Shown: positions 1 through 7,018 of the stretch, piece by piece
How the letters are laid out: every line of letters starts with the position of its first letter
Position numbering within the stretch: position 1 is the stretch's first letter
DNA from: an uncultured Endomicrobiia bacterium
GTDB lineage: Bacteria; Elusimicrobiota; Endomicrobiia; Endomicrobiales; Endomicrobiaceae
Length of the DNA: 8,330 bases
Direction: 5' to 3'
Assembly (NCBI GenBank): GCA_905236115.1
Contig: CAJOOL010000071.1
Location: 1 to 8,330 of the forward strand
Program-made: the position numbers and the translations under genes
Notes under the pieces: model-generated
Database searches by the model: none
What the model was told of the DNA's origin: nothing
Seen by the model: the letters and a program-made list of their open reading frames with translations, nothing else

Positions 1-248
1 AAAGAAAACAACTTGAAGTGGATTTTGTTTGTAATCAGGGAAGTAAGAGATATTATATTCAATCTGCATTTGCAATACCCGATAAAGAAAAAATGGAACA
101 GGAAACAAATTCTTTGGTTAATATAGACGATTCTTTTAAGAAAATTGTTATAGTGAAAGATTCTTCGCCCGTATGGCATAACAATGACGGAATACTGATA
201 ATGAATATTAAAGATTTTTTGTTAAATCCAAACAGTTTGGATTTATAA
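1..248 (+). CDS. ATP-binding protein with DUF4143 domain, C-terminal fragment
   Basis: Only the last 81 or so codons are in the window. The frame is open from base 3 (R-K-Q-L-E-V-D-F-V) to a TAA at 246-248, so the GTG at 18 is an internal Val and not a start. The residues E-V-D-F-V-x-N-x-G-S-K-R-Y-Y-I-Q, the following Gln/Glu-rich helix, I-K-K-I-V-I-V-type strand and the ending D-F-L-L-N-P-N-S-L-D-L match what I know of the C-terminal end of the large family of P-loop ATPases with a DUF4143 domain (AAA_14 at the N-terminus). These are multicopy accessory proteins, common in gut bacteria, with no settled role. The E-V-D-F segment resembles the core of a PD-(D/E)XK nuclease-like fold, but that is inference. 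The Walker motifs would lie upstream of the window, so intactness of the gene cannot be judged. Confidence 0.8.
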   Translation, partial: RKQLEVDFVCNQGSKRYYIQSAFAIPDKEKMEQETNSLVNIDDSFKKIVIVKDSSPVWHNNDGILIMNIKDFLLNPNSLDL

Positions 249-267
249 AAACAGACTATACAACATT

Positions 268-296
268 TTGCTATATTAAAAATAGTATGATATAAT
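268..296 (+). promoter_or_regulatory. Candidate sigma-70-type promoter for pilin gene 369-824
   Basis: A TTGCTA box (268-273, 4 of 6 matches to TTGACA) is followed by a 17-nt spacer and a perfect TATAAT (291-296). Transcription would begin near 303 and give a leader of about 65 nt that contains the heptamer-rich element and the ribosome binding site of the pilin gene. It lies in the gap after the DUF4143 gene, where a new transcription unit is expected. The local DNA is very AT-rich, so a chance match is possible. Confidence 0.55.
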
Positions 297-321
297 ATGG
301 AACTAAAAAATATGGTTTTAT

Positions 322-371
322 CTTTTGTTGTTGGTTATAAATTATAAATCGTCGTTAAAGGGGGGATCTTG
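322..371 (+). repeat. Upstream element, copy 1 (before the pilin gene)
   Basis: This stretch aligns with 845-903 upstream of guaA. Both share CTTTT, a GTTG core, GTTA, heptamers of AATTATA type, TCGT, then AAGGGG and ATCTT. Copy 1 holds a partial heptamer TTATA (335-339), AATTATA (340-346) and AATCGTC (347-353). It is shorter than copy 2 by about one and a half heptamers. The element includes the Shine-Dalgarno sequence and reaches the TTG start codon of the pilin gene. Confidence 0.65.
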
Positions 372-824
372 AAGAACATAAACAAGAGCGGTTTTACGTT
401 GATAGAGTTGGTTATTGTTATCATTATTGCAGGTATTTTAACTTTGGCGGCAACGGCAGTTTACAAAAGCAATATGAAACGTGCTATGCTTTCCGAAGGG
501 CGTGCTTTAATGTCTACGCTTCTTACCGCACAGAAAACCTATTATGCCGAATGGGCATATTTTTATGAAAAAAATTCCGCATGGAATACTTGGTGTAGTT
601 ACGATCCTGTTCTAGGTATAGATGCCAGAGGAAATAAATATTTTACTTTGTTTAGTCCCAGTAATTCCTCAGACTTGGATGCCAAAACCATATTTACCGC
701 TTATGCTCCGGTTCCAAAAGAAGCACAGTCTGAAGGAAAAAATTGGATGAGAATGAAATACGATGTTCACAGTGGTTATATAAAAAATGCAGAGGGTTTT
801 GAAGAATGCGAACAGGTTATATAA
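369..824 (+). CDS. Type IV pilin-like protein (class III signal, PulG/PilE type)
   Basis: A 151-residue pseudopilin or pilin. The N-terminus carries a textbook prepilin site: a basic 8-residue leader ending in Gly8, then F-T-L-I-E with Glu at position +5 of the mature protein, then a hydrophobic helix to about residue 32. A prepilin peptidase (PilD) would cut after Gly8, and the helix would anchor the subunit or pack in the pilus core. The globular part has A-Q-K-T-Y-Y-A-E (54-61) and the signature SYDPVLGIDxRGNKYFTLF (77-95), shared with the minus-strand pilin at 7675-8220. Cys76 and Cys147 could form a disulfide. The TTG at 369 is chosen because AAAGGGGGG (357-365) lies just before it and it gives a normal short leader. 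No assembly genes are adjacent, so it is an orphan subunit gene. A pilus, secretion-system or DNA-uptake role cannot be distinguished. Confidence 0.88.
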   Translation: MKNINKSGFTLIELVIVIIIAGILTLAATAVYKSNMKRAMLSEGRALMSTLLTAQKTYYAEWAYFYEKNSAWNTWCSYDPVLGIDARGNKYFTLFSPSNSSDLDAKTIFTAYAPVPKEAQSEGKNWMRMKYDVHSGYIKNAEGFEECEQVI

Positions 825-825
825 T
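797..825 (+). promoter_or_regulatory. Weak candidate promoter for guaA
   Basis: A perfect TATAAT (820-825) overlaps the stop codon of the pilin gene. The best upstream boxes are poor: TTTTGA at 17-nt spacing (797-802) or TTGAAG at 15 nt (799-804). It would give guaA a transcript leader of about 70 nt. The site is AT-rich and the -35 match is weak, so read-through from the pilin promoter is an equally good explanation. Confidence 0.3.
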
Positions 826-844
826 ATAAAAACCGCCGTTTGAC

Positions 845-903
845 CTTTTCTGTTGCCGTTAATTATAAATTATAAATTGTAAATTGTCGTAAGGGGTATC
901 TTA
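845..903 (+). repeat. Upstream element, copy 2 with heptanucleotide tandem repeats (before guaA)
   Basis: This stretch holds four adjacent 7-mers: AATTATA (861-867), AATTATA (868-874), AATTGTA (875-881) and AATTGTC (882-888). Flanking blocks CTTTT (845-849), GTTG, GTTA, TCGT and AAGGGG-TATCTT match copy 1 at 322-371. The AAGGGG (891-896) is also the ribosome binding site of guaA, 7 nt before its ATG. The heptamer structure recalls the short tandemly repeated repetitive sequences of cyanobacteria, but the sequence is different. Confidence 0.7.
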
Positions 904-2430
904 ATGATTTTAATTCTTGATTTCGGTTCGCAGTATACGCAGGTTATCGCAAGAAAAATAAGAGAATCGCAGGTTTACTGCGAAATTTTTCCGGGAAACA
1001 AAAAACTTGACGAGATAGAAATTTTAAATACGGTTGAAGCGGTAATCCTTTCCGGCGGACCAATGAGCGTATATGAAAAGGGTGCACCTCACCCGGATAA
1101 AAAAGTGTGGAACTTGAATGTTCCGATACTCGGTATCTGTTATGGTATGCAGCTTATTGCACATCATCTGGGCGGGAAAGTTCAGTATTCCAAACAGAGA
1201 GAATACGGACTGGCCGATATTGAAATAAAAATGAAATCATTGCTCTTTGACGGTTTGAAAAATAAGATGCCCGTCTGGATGAGCCACGGCGACAAATTGA
1301 CAAAACTTCCTAAAAATTTTAAAGTTGTTGCAAGTTCCAAAAATTGCCCGAACGCTTCAATAATAAATGAAGCTGGAACAATTTACGGCGTTCAGTTTCA
1401 TCCGGAAGTTCACCATTCGCCTTTCGGTAAACAAATTCTTGACAACTTCCTTTTTAAAGTCTGTAAACTTCAGAAAAACTGGACAATGAAAAACTACATC
1501 AAAGACGAAATTTCAAGAATCAAAAAACAGGTCGGCAAAAGTAAAGTTCTTTGTGCATTGTCCGGCGGTGTGGATTCTTCGGTAGCAGCAATAATGTTGC
1601 ATAAAGCCATAGGCAAACAGCTCTTCAGCGTATACGTTGACCACGGTCTGCAAAAATTGGGCGAGACTGAAAGAGTAAGAAAAATCTTCGGTAAAAAGTT
1701 CGGCAAAAATTTAATAATAGTTGATGCGAAAAAATTATTTTTGAATAAATTAAAAGGCGTTACCGACCCCGAACAGAAAAGAAAAATTATCGGACATACT
1801 TTTATAGAAGTTTTTGAAAAAGAAGCAAAAAAATTAAAAGGTATTGATTTTCTGCTGCAGGGGACTATCTATCCCGATGTTATAGAAAGTGCCAAAATCG
1901 GTAAAGCCGTAACGATAAAGAGCCACCACAATGTCGGCGGACTGCCGGAAAAAATGAAAATGAAACTGGTTGAGCCGTTAAAATCTCTGTTTAAAGACGA
2001 AGTAAGACAGCTTGGCAGAGAACTGAAAATACCGAACGAAATTATTGACAGACAGCCTTTTCCGGGTCCGGGTTTGGCTATCAGAACTTTAGGTGAAATA
2101 ACCGAAGAAAAATTAAGGATAGTTAAAGAAGCTGACGCAATAGTTGACTACGAAATAAGAAAAGCAGGACTGTATGAAAAAATCTGGCAGTCGTTTGCAA
2201 TAATTCTTCCGGTAAAAACCGTCGGAGTTATGGGTGACCAGAGAACTTACGAATACACTATAGTTATCAGAGCGGTGAATTCCGTAGACGCAATGACGGC
2301 CGACTGGGTAAAACTTCCTTACGACCTTTTAGGAAAAATTTCTTCCAGAATAATAAACGAGGTGAAAGGTGCCAACAGAGTAGTTTACGATATTTCGCAG
2401 AAGCCTCCCGCTACAATTGAATGGGAATAA
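904..2430 (+). CDS. guaA: GMP synthase (glutamine-hydrolysing)
   Basis: A complete 508-residue enzyme that converts XMP to GMP with ATP and glutamine, the last step of de novo GMP synthesis in the cytosol. The N-terminal class I glutamine amidotransferase (about 1-190) opens with [10 protein letters not shown]. It has the nucleophile Cys79 in G-I-C-Y-G-M-Q and the partners His166 and Glu168 in Q-F-H-P-E-V. The ATP pyrophosphatase domain has the PP-loop S-G-G-V-D-S-S at 220-226. The C-terminal dimerisation domain includes [12 protein letters not shown] and ends with the family-typical Y-D-I-S-x-K-P-P-x-T-I-E-W-E. Length is close to the usual 510-525. All key residues are present. The ATG at 904 has AAGGGG at 891-896. 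The gene stands alone between the pilin gene (79 nt upstream) and lysS (127 nt downstream), with no guaB beside it. I see no purine riboswitch in the short leader. Confidence 0.98.
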   Translation: MILILDFGSQYTQVIARKIRESQVYCEIFPGNKKLDEIEILNTVEAVILSGGPMSVYEKGAPHPDKKVWNLNVPILGICYGMQLIAHHLGGKVQYSKQREYGLADIEIKMKSLLFDGLKNKMPVWMSHGDKLTKLPKNFKVVASSKNCPNASIINEAGTIYGVQFHPEVHHSPFGKQILDNFLFKVCKLQKNWTMKNYIKDEISRIKKQVGKSKVLCALSGGVDSSVAAIMLHKAIGKQLFSVYVDHGLQKLGETERVRKIFGKKFGKNLIIVDAKKLFLNKLKGVTDPEQKRKIIGHTFIEVFEKEAKKLKGIDFLLQGTIYPDVIESAKIGKAVTIKSHHNVGGLPEKMKMKLVEPLKSLFKDEVRQLGRELKIPNEIIDRQPFPGPGLAIRTLGEITEEKLRIVKEADAIVDYEIRKAGLYEKIWQSFAIILPVKTVGVMGDQRTYEYTIVIRAVNSVDAMTADWVKLPYDLLGKISSRIINEVKGANRVVYDISQKPPATIEWE

Positions 2431-2450
2431 AAATTTGAGAATGATAAAAA

Positions 2451-2506
2451 TGCCGCCGGAAAGTTTTAATTAAAGTTTTAATAAAAATTCAATGAATTTT
2501 TCGGCA
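2451..2506 (+). other. Structured AT-rich gap after guaA, with direct repeats and a hairpin
   Basis: The gap holds an exact direct repeat AAAGTTTTAAT (2460-2470 and 2472-2482). A perfect 8-bp hairpin follows: AAAAATTC (2483-2490), loop AAT, GAATTTTT (2494-2501). An outer pairing of TGCCG (2451-2455) with CGGCA (2502-2506) could close the structure. The hairpin could act as a weak terminator for guaA because its 3' arm is T-rich. However, the stem is almost all A-T and CGGCAAAAAA follows it, so the role is uncertain. Confidence 0.35.
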
Positions 2507-2544
2507 AAAAATAAACTCCATATTTAAATGAAATATATTTTATT

Positions 2545-2550
2545 AAAGGA
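2545..2550 (+). promoter_or_regulatory. Ribosome binding site that sets the lysS start
   Basis: AAAGGA lies 7 nt before the ATG at 2558. The earlier in-frame ATG at 2528 has no Shine-Dalgarno sequence in front of it and would place this site inside the gene. The start at 2558 is therefore preferred. Confidence 0.75.
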
Positions 2551-2557
2551 TACAAAA

Positions 2558-4090
2558 ATGCAAGACAATCAGAACAAAAATCAACAGCAGAGCAACAAAT
2601 CTAAAAACGAGGCACAAAAAGAAACTCAAAAAGAAACTTCACAGGCAACAATTGACACGATAATATCGCAGAGAAAAAATAAAGCCGATACTATGAGAGA
2701 AAATAAAATCAATCCGTATCCGGCAAGAATAAAAATAGATACCAAAATCGCACAGGTAAGAGAAAAATTTGAATCTTTGCAGAAAGAAGAAATGGCAAAG
2801 GAACAGGTTTCCGTTGCGGGAAGAATGATGTCCCGCCGCGATATGGGAAAAGCTTCCTTTATTGATATAGTTGACGGAACGGGAAGAATACAGGTTTATG
2901 TCCGTAAAGACCAAGTCGGCGATGAAGACTTTAAAATGTTTAAAGAATTTTCAGACCTATCCGACTTCGTTTTAATAACAGGCGTACCTTTCAGAACAAG
3001 AACCGGAGAATTGAGCCTTAAAGCCGACAAATTCTCAATAGCGACAAAAGCTTTCAGACCGTTGCCGGAAAAGTGGCACGGTTTAAAAGATACCGAAACC
3101 AGATACAGACAGAGATACCTGGACTTAATCGCTAACCCGGAAGTAAAAGAAGTGTTCAAAAAAAGAAGTGCTATAATTTCTTCCATCAGAAAAAAGCTTG
3201 AAGAGTTGGGCTTTATTGAGGTGGAAACACCTATCCTGCAGACACTTGCGGGCGGAGCAAACGCAAAGCCGTTCGTTACCCACCACAACGCACTTGATAT
3301 GGACTTGTATATGAGAATTGCTCCGGAACTTTTCTTAAAGAGATTAGTCGTCGGCGGAATAGAAAGAGTTTTTGAAATAGGAAGAAATTTCAGAAATGAA
3401 GGTATTGACAGAAACCACAATCCTGAATTTACAATGATGGAATTGTATCAGGCTTATGCCGATTACAACGATATGATGGATTTGACCGAAGTATTGATAA
3501 AAAATGCTGCAGAAACTATCGGTGCAAAAGATTTAAACTTAAATTTCAGAAGAGCAAGACTTTTTGATTTGATAAAAGAATATACAGGGCTTGAACTTTT
3601 ACAGTATGTCGGAACGGGCAAAATGTATGAATATGTAAAACACTTAAACCTTGACGTTGCTCCGGATGCAGGCGACCAGAAAGTATTGGATGCAGTTCTT
3701 GACGAGAAAGTTATCCCGAACTTGCAGCAGCCGACATTTGTTATGGATTATCCCGCAATATATTCTCCTCTTACAAAAGTTAAATTTGATCAGCCGGAAA
3801 TTGCTGAAAGATTTGAGCTTTATATCAACGGAATGGAAATCTGCAATGCATATTCCGAGCTTAACGATCCTCACTTGCAGAAAATAAGATTTCAACAGCA
3901 GATGGAAGCCAAAGTTAAAGGCGATGAAGAAGCCCAGCCGTATGATGCAGATTATATAAATGCTTTGGAGCAGGGATTGCCTCCTACGGGCGGACTGGGA
4001 ATAGGTATAGACAGACTTGTTATGATACTTACCCGGTCGGAATCTATCAGAGAAGTAATATTCTTCCCTACAATGAGACCTGAACTGTAA
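2558..4090 (+). CDS. lysS: Lysyl-tRNA synthetase, class II
   Basis: A complete 510-residue enzyme that charges tRNA-Lys with lysine using ATP. The first 30 or so residues are a Gln/Asn/Lys/Glu-rich low-complexity extension. The usual LysRS N-terminus starts at I-S-Q-R-K-N-K-A-D, followed by an OB-fold anticodon-binding domain with [16 protein letters not shown]. The class II core follows: motif 1 around E-V-E-T-P-I-L-Q, the lysine-site segment [10 protein letters not shown], motif 2 with F-R-N-E-G-I-D, and motif 3 in G-L-G-I-G-I-D-R-L. The C-terminus F-F-P-T-M-R-P is standard. Length is close to E. coli LysS (505). The start at 2558 is chosen for its AAAGGA site; 2528 would add 10 residues. 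The TAA stop overlaps the ATG of the next gene by one base (TAATG), so the permease is probably translationally coupled. Confidence 0.97.
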   Translation: MQDNQNKNQQQSNKSKNEAQKETQKETSQATIDTIISQRKNKADTMRENKINPYPARIKIDTKIAQVREKFESLQKEEMAKEQVSVAGRMMSRRDMGKASFIDIVDGTGRIQVYVRKDQVGDEDFKMFKEFSDLSDFVLITGVPFRTRTGELSLKADKFSIATKAFRPLPEKWHGLKDTETRYRQRYLDLIANPEVKEVFKKRSAIISSIRKKLEELGFIEVETPILQTLAGGANAKPFVTHHNALDMDLYMRIAPELFLKRLVVGGIERVFEIGRNFRNEGIDRNHNPEFTMMELYQAYADYNDMMDLTEVLIKNAAETIGAKDLNLNFRRARLFDLIKEYTGLELLQYVGTGKMYEYVKHLNLDVAPDAGDQKVLDAVLDEKVIPNLQQPTFVMDYPAIYSPLTKVKFDQPEIAERFELYINGMEICNAYSELNDPHLQKIRFQQQMEAKVKGDEEAQPYDADYINALEQGLPPTGGLGIGIDRLVMILTRSESIREVIFFPTMRPEL

Positions 4091-5313
4091 TGTTTAATTC
4101 TGCGGAACTTTTTATCGCTTACAGATACATTAAAGCAAGAAGAAAAGGATTTTTTGCTTTTCTCACTACACTTATTGCCATTGGCGGTACGATGTTGGGC
4201 GTGGCTGCTTTGGTGATAACGCTTTCGGTAATGACGGGCTTTCAGCAGGATATCAGAACTAAAATTTTAGGCATTCAGCCGCACATTTATTTAACAAAAG
4301 TTGACGGAACTCTTTTTGACGATTACAAAGAAATTGCCGAAGAAATAAAATCCTTTGATTTTGTTCAGGCTTCTGCTCCGTATATTTTCGGGCAGTCCAT
4401 TATCAAAAAACAGGGCTACACGCAGGGAACGGGAGCCTTGATAAAAGGAATAGATTTAAAATCCGAAGACAGCCTTATGGGGCTTGGCGGTAAAATAAAA
4501 AAAGACAGCATTATTTTGGATAACGAAATTTCCGAAGACGGAATAATTTTAGGCAACGAACTTGCCAACTCCATACATGCACAGGTGGGCGACAACGTAA
4601 TAGTGATGTTTCCCAGCCAAATGTCGTCGGTTCCGAAAATGAAAAAGCTGAAAATAGAAGCCGTTTTTCATTCCGGTATGTATGAATACGATACGACGCT
4701 TGCTTATGTGGACTTAAAGACTGCCGATGAGATGTTTTCTTTTGACGGCGGTGTCAGCGGGCTGGCGGTAAGAACTGCAAGTTTTGATAAAGCAAATATT
4801 TATGCAAAAAGTTTGCAGGAAAAACTTGGTTACCCGTATAGAGCACGTTCGTGGATAGAAATGAACAAAAATTTATTTTCCGCATTAAAACTTGAAAAGC
4901 TTATGATGTTTATAATTCTTGCTTTAATTATTATCGTCGCATCGTTTAATATCATTTCAAATATTTTGCTGCTCAGCGTGGAAAAAGCAAAAGAAATAGG
5001 CATACTTTCGGCAATGGGCTTTTCCAAATTTTCAATATCAAAAATATTTTTTTACGAGGGTTTTATCGTCGGCAGTATCGGCACGGTTTTGGGGTTGTCG
5101 GCAGGACTTTTAATCAGTTACGGGCTTAAAAATTTTGAGATATTCAAACTTCCGCAAGGCATATATTATGTTGACAGACTTCCCGTGGTAATAATTCCTT
5201 CGGATATTCTTCTTGTGGCACTTTGTGCATTCGGCATAACGATAATTTCCGGTCTTTATCCCGCTTATCAGACATCAAAGCTGGAACCTTTGGAAGCGAT
5301 AAGGTATAATTAA
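4090..5313 (+). CDS. lolC: Lipoprotein-releasing ABC transporter permease, LolC/LolE family
   Basis: An inner-membrane permease of 407 residues that would release outer-membrane lipoproteins to the LolA carrier. It begins with the family-typical A-x-R-Y-I-K-A-R-R-K-G-F-F. Transmembrane segment 1 lies at about 21-46, followed by a long periplasmic (MacB-core) domain at about 50-265. Three more segments lie at about 270-296, 322-346 and 372-391. K-E-I-G-I-L (301-306) is the coupling segment that contacts the ATPase, and the end L-E-A-I-R-Y-N is characteristic of FtsX-type permeases. Length is near the usual 400-415. The LolC versus LolE choice cannot be made from sequence alone, and a single LolC/E-type subunit may form a homodimer. 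The gene starts on the last base of lysS with no clear ribosome binding site. The LolD ATPase is not downstream and must be elsewhere. Confidence 0.9.
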   Translation: MFNSAELFIAYRYIKARRKGFFAFLTTLIAIGGTMLGVAALVITLSVMTGFQQDIRTKILGIQPHIYLTKVDGTLFDDYKEIAEEIKSFDFVQASAPYIFGQSIIKKQGYTQGTGALIKGIDLKSEDSLMGLGGKIKKDSIILDNEISEDGIILGNELANSIHAQVGDNVIVMFPSQMSSVPKMKKLKIEAVFHSGMYEYDTTLAYVDLKTADEMFSFDGGVSGLAVRTASFDKANIYAKSLQEKLGYPYRARSWIEMNKNLFSALKLEKLMMFIILALIIIVASFNIISNILLLSVEKAKEIGILSAMGFSKFSISKIFFYEGFIVGSIGTVLGLSAGLLISYGLKNFEIFKLPQGIYYVDRLPVVIIPSDILLVALCAFGITIISGLYPAYQTSKLEPLEAIRYN

Positions 5314-5319
5314 AAAAAT

Positions 5320-6273
5320 ATGAAAAAAATTATAGTCTTATTATGTGTCGTATTTTTTACGGCTCTGTTTAGCGGCGGTATAAATGCGGAAAGGATTTTT
5401 TTTGCCAACGGAGACGGAACAAGAAAAGAAATAGCATTAACTTTTGACGACGGCCCGGGGCTGAACACAAAGGCTGTTTTGGAAATTTTAAAAGATAAAG
5501 AAGTAAAAGCCACATTTTTTCTTTTGGGCGAATCTATAGAAAAAATGCCTCACCTTGTAAAAGAAATTTATGACGACGGGCACGAAATCGGCAACCACAC
5601 ATACAATCATATAAATTTTTATGAATCTGAAATAAAATCGGAAAAAGATTTTGAAGATTTAAAAGAAGCGATGTCCGATGAAATTATAAAAACACAGGAA
5701 TTGATAGAGACGATAACGGACTACAGAACGAGGCTTGTGCGGTTTCCTTACGGATATATGCGGCCGGCCGCAATTAAGGCTGCACGTGAAAACGGATACA
5801 GGGTTATTAACTGGAGCTTCGGCACGGACTGGAAACCGGGATGGTCTTGGCGGGATTTATTAAACCAATATTATAAAAATGCCAAGCCCGGAGCGGTTTT
5901 TTTGATGCACGATTTATCTAAAAGCACAAGGCTTATAAAAATGCTTCCCGAGCTGATAGAAAAACTGAAAACCAAAGGCTATGATTTCGTAACTGTAAGC
6001 GAATTGTTGAATTTTGTTGAAAAAAAAGAAAAGGAACCTCGGCAGGAATATAAGCAGGAAGAAGTTAAAACAGAACCCGTAGCAGAACCTGAAACTCAAA
6101 GTGAAATCAAAGCCGAAATTGAAACCGTCCCGGAAGCTGAAAGCGAAACCGAAAGCGATACCGAGCTCAACCCGGAAGCTGGAATTATTCACGAATTAAA
6201 ATTAGCTTCCCAAAACGAAACTGCTCCCGAGTCCGAAACCGAACCGCAAACCACCCAACTGTACGCCTATTGA
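5320..6273 (+). CDS. Secreted polysaccharide deacetylase (NodB/CE4 family) with acidic tail
   Basis: A 317-residue exported carbohydrate esterase of the CE4 family, which removes acetyl groups from N-acetylated sugars such as peptidoglycan or other polysaccharides. Residues 1-23 form a signal peptide with likely cleavage after I-N-A. The NodB domain (about 36-232) has all five motifs: T-F-D-D-G-P with Asp43 and Asp44; metal ligands His93 and His97 in N-H-T-Y-N-H; R-F-P-Y-G (141-145); D-W (170-171); and L-M-H-D with His197. Residues from about 234 to 317 are a Glu/Pro/Thr/Ser-rich acidic tail of short E-x-E and P-E units, not part of the catalytic domain. The start lies 6 nt after the permease stop, with only AAGG 15 nt upstream, so expression probably depends on the lysS-permease transcript. 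The substrate cannot be told from sequence. The catalytic call is firm. Confidence 0.92.
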   Translation: MKKIIVLLCVVFFTALFSGGINAERIFFANGDGTRKEIALTFDDGPGLNTKAVLEILKDKEVKATFFLLGESIEKMPHLVKEIYDDGHEIGNHTYNHINFYESEIKSEKDFEDLKEAMSDEIIKTQELIETITDYRTRLVRFPYGYMRPAAIKAARENGYRVINWSFGTDWKPGWSWRDLLNQYYKNAKPGAVFLMHDLSKSTRLIKMLPELIEKLKTKGYDFVTVSELLNFVEKKEKEPRQEYKQEEVKTEPVAEPETQSEIKAEIETVPEAESETESDTELNPEAGIIHELKLASQNETAPESETEPQTTQLYAY

Positions 6274-6298
6274 CAACAAAAAGAATTTAGGCTATAAT
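6270..6298 (+). promoter_or_regulatory. Perfect-consensus sigma-70 promoter for the Panacea pair
   Basis: TTGACA (6270-6275), a 17-nt spacer and TATAAT (6293-6298) match the housekeeping consensus exactly. The -35 box contains the TGA stop codon of the deacetylase gene. Transcription would start near 6305, giving a leader of about 120 nt before the gene at 6428. Such a strong unregulated-looking promoter usually implies repression or other control further along. I see no clear operator palindrome over it. Confidence 0.85.
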
Positions 6299-6304
6299 GG
6301 TCAA

Positions 6305-6427
6305 AGAAGTAAAAATTAAGGAAACGCTGATTAATTCTCAAACGGGAATTGCAAGGCTTTTTATCTCTAAATTTGTTGGAACTTTTTTCTAAAAAAAGAG
6401 TAGTTTTGTAAAGTAAAGAGGAAGAAA
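6305..6427 (+). other. Untranslated leader of the Panacea operon
   Basis: About 120 nt lie between the predicted transcript start and the first ATG. No ORF of note is present. A short pairing AATTC (6333-6337) with GAATT (6346-6350) is possible. An AU-rich hairpin also forms at 6381-6401, in which ACT plus five T pair with five A and AGT, with one bulged G and loop CTAA. A GAGGAAG ribosome binding site (6418-6424) precedes the ATG. The leader may be only a spacer or may serve control of translation; no known riboswitch is recognised. Confidence 0.4.
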
Positions 6428-7018
6428 ATGGTATCTATCAGAAAGATATTACAAATTTTATTTTATATACAAAATAAGTCCGATAATCAAGCAAGATTTA
6501 ATATTATGTATTTACTTAAAATAATATATTTTGCCGACAGATATCATTTAAGACATTTCGGTTTTCTTTTTACCGGAGATGAGTATTATGCAATGAGAAA
6601 AGGTCCTGTAGCATCTGCCGTGAAAGATGTTTTGTATCAAAAAATTCCTTTTGGAGCAAATTCTTCGGAATACGATTTATTAAGTTGTGTTGATGATATC
6701 AGTGAATTTGAAAGAAAGATAACGAAACAGGAACAAGATGAACTTTCAGAAAGTTTTATAGAATCTCTTGATTTTGCGATTTTTGAATTCGGAAAAATGA
6801 CACCGGATGAAATCAGTGATTTTTCTCATAATTATCCTGATTGGAAAAAACATGAAAAAGAAGTGATAAACGGCGGCCGTTCAAAAATGTTACTGTTGGA
6901 TTTTTTTGACAATCCTAAAAATTTGAAAAAGAGCGAAGATCCGTTTCAGCAACAAGATACGGAATCACTGGAAGCCATAAAAGAGGATTTTGCCGATAAT
7001 GAAAATTCCTGCCGATAA
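6428..7018 (+). CDS. Panacea-domain protein (DUF4065, SocA-like), probable antitoxin
   Basis: A 196-residue cytosolic protein. The segment Y-L-L-K-I-I-Y-F-A-D-R-Y-H-L (28-41), then F-T-G-D-E-Y-Y-A-M-R-K-G-P-V (48-61), matches the core of the Panacea domain as I know it from SocA and GepA-type proteins. The I-S-D-F-S-H-N-Y-P-D-W segment (129-139) corresponds to the conserved D-x-x-H-x-x-x-W end of the domain. Residues from about 160 on are a charged, probably flexible tail. Panacea proteins neutralise very different toxins and are encoded beside them; SocA in Caulobacter instead delivers its toxin to ClpXP. The gene is first in a two-gene unit behind a perfect promoter, and its end overlaps the next gene by 20 nt, as expected of an antitoxin-toxin pair. 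The domain call is strong. The antitoxin role rests on context. The base composition looks somewhat more AT-rich than in lysS or guaA, which fits acquisition, but I did not compute it. Confidence 0.82.
   Translation: MVSIRKILQILFYIQNKSDNQARFNIMYLLKIIYFADRYHLRHFGFLFTGDEYYAMRKGPVASAVKDVLYQKIPFGANSSEYDLLSCVDDISEFERKITKQEQDELSESFIESLDFAIFEFGKMTPDEISDFSHNYPDWKKHEKEVINGGRSKMLLLDFFDNPKNLKKSEDPFQQQDTESLEAIKEDFADNENSCR

Noticed and set aside
825..903. Guanine or other purine riboswitch before guaA
   Set aside because: The 79-nt gap is mostly heptamer repeats and shows none of the paired arms or conserved loops of that class.
1494..1706. Minus-strand open frame inside guaA
   Set aside because: It lies wholly opposite the PP-loop region of a certain gene, has no ribosome binding site and resembles no protein.
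2483..2501. Firm terminator call for guaA
   Set aside because: The stem is nearly all A-T and no free T-tract follows, so it is listed only as a structured gap.
2639..3895. Three minus-strand and one plus-strand open frames within lysS
   Set aside because: They overlap conserved LysRS motifs in other frames and have Cys/Phe/Ser-rich or low-complexity translations typical of shadows.
5914..6192. Phe-rich minus-strand open frame opposite the deacetylase tail
   Set aside because: It is the antisense image of Glu codons (GAA read as TTC) and has no start signals.
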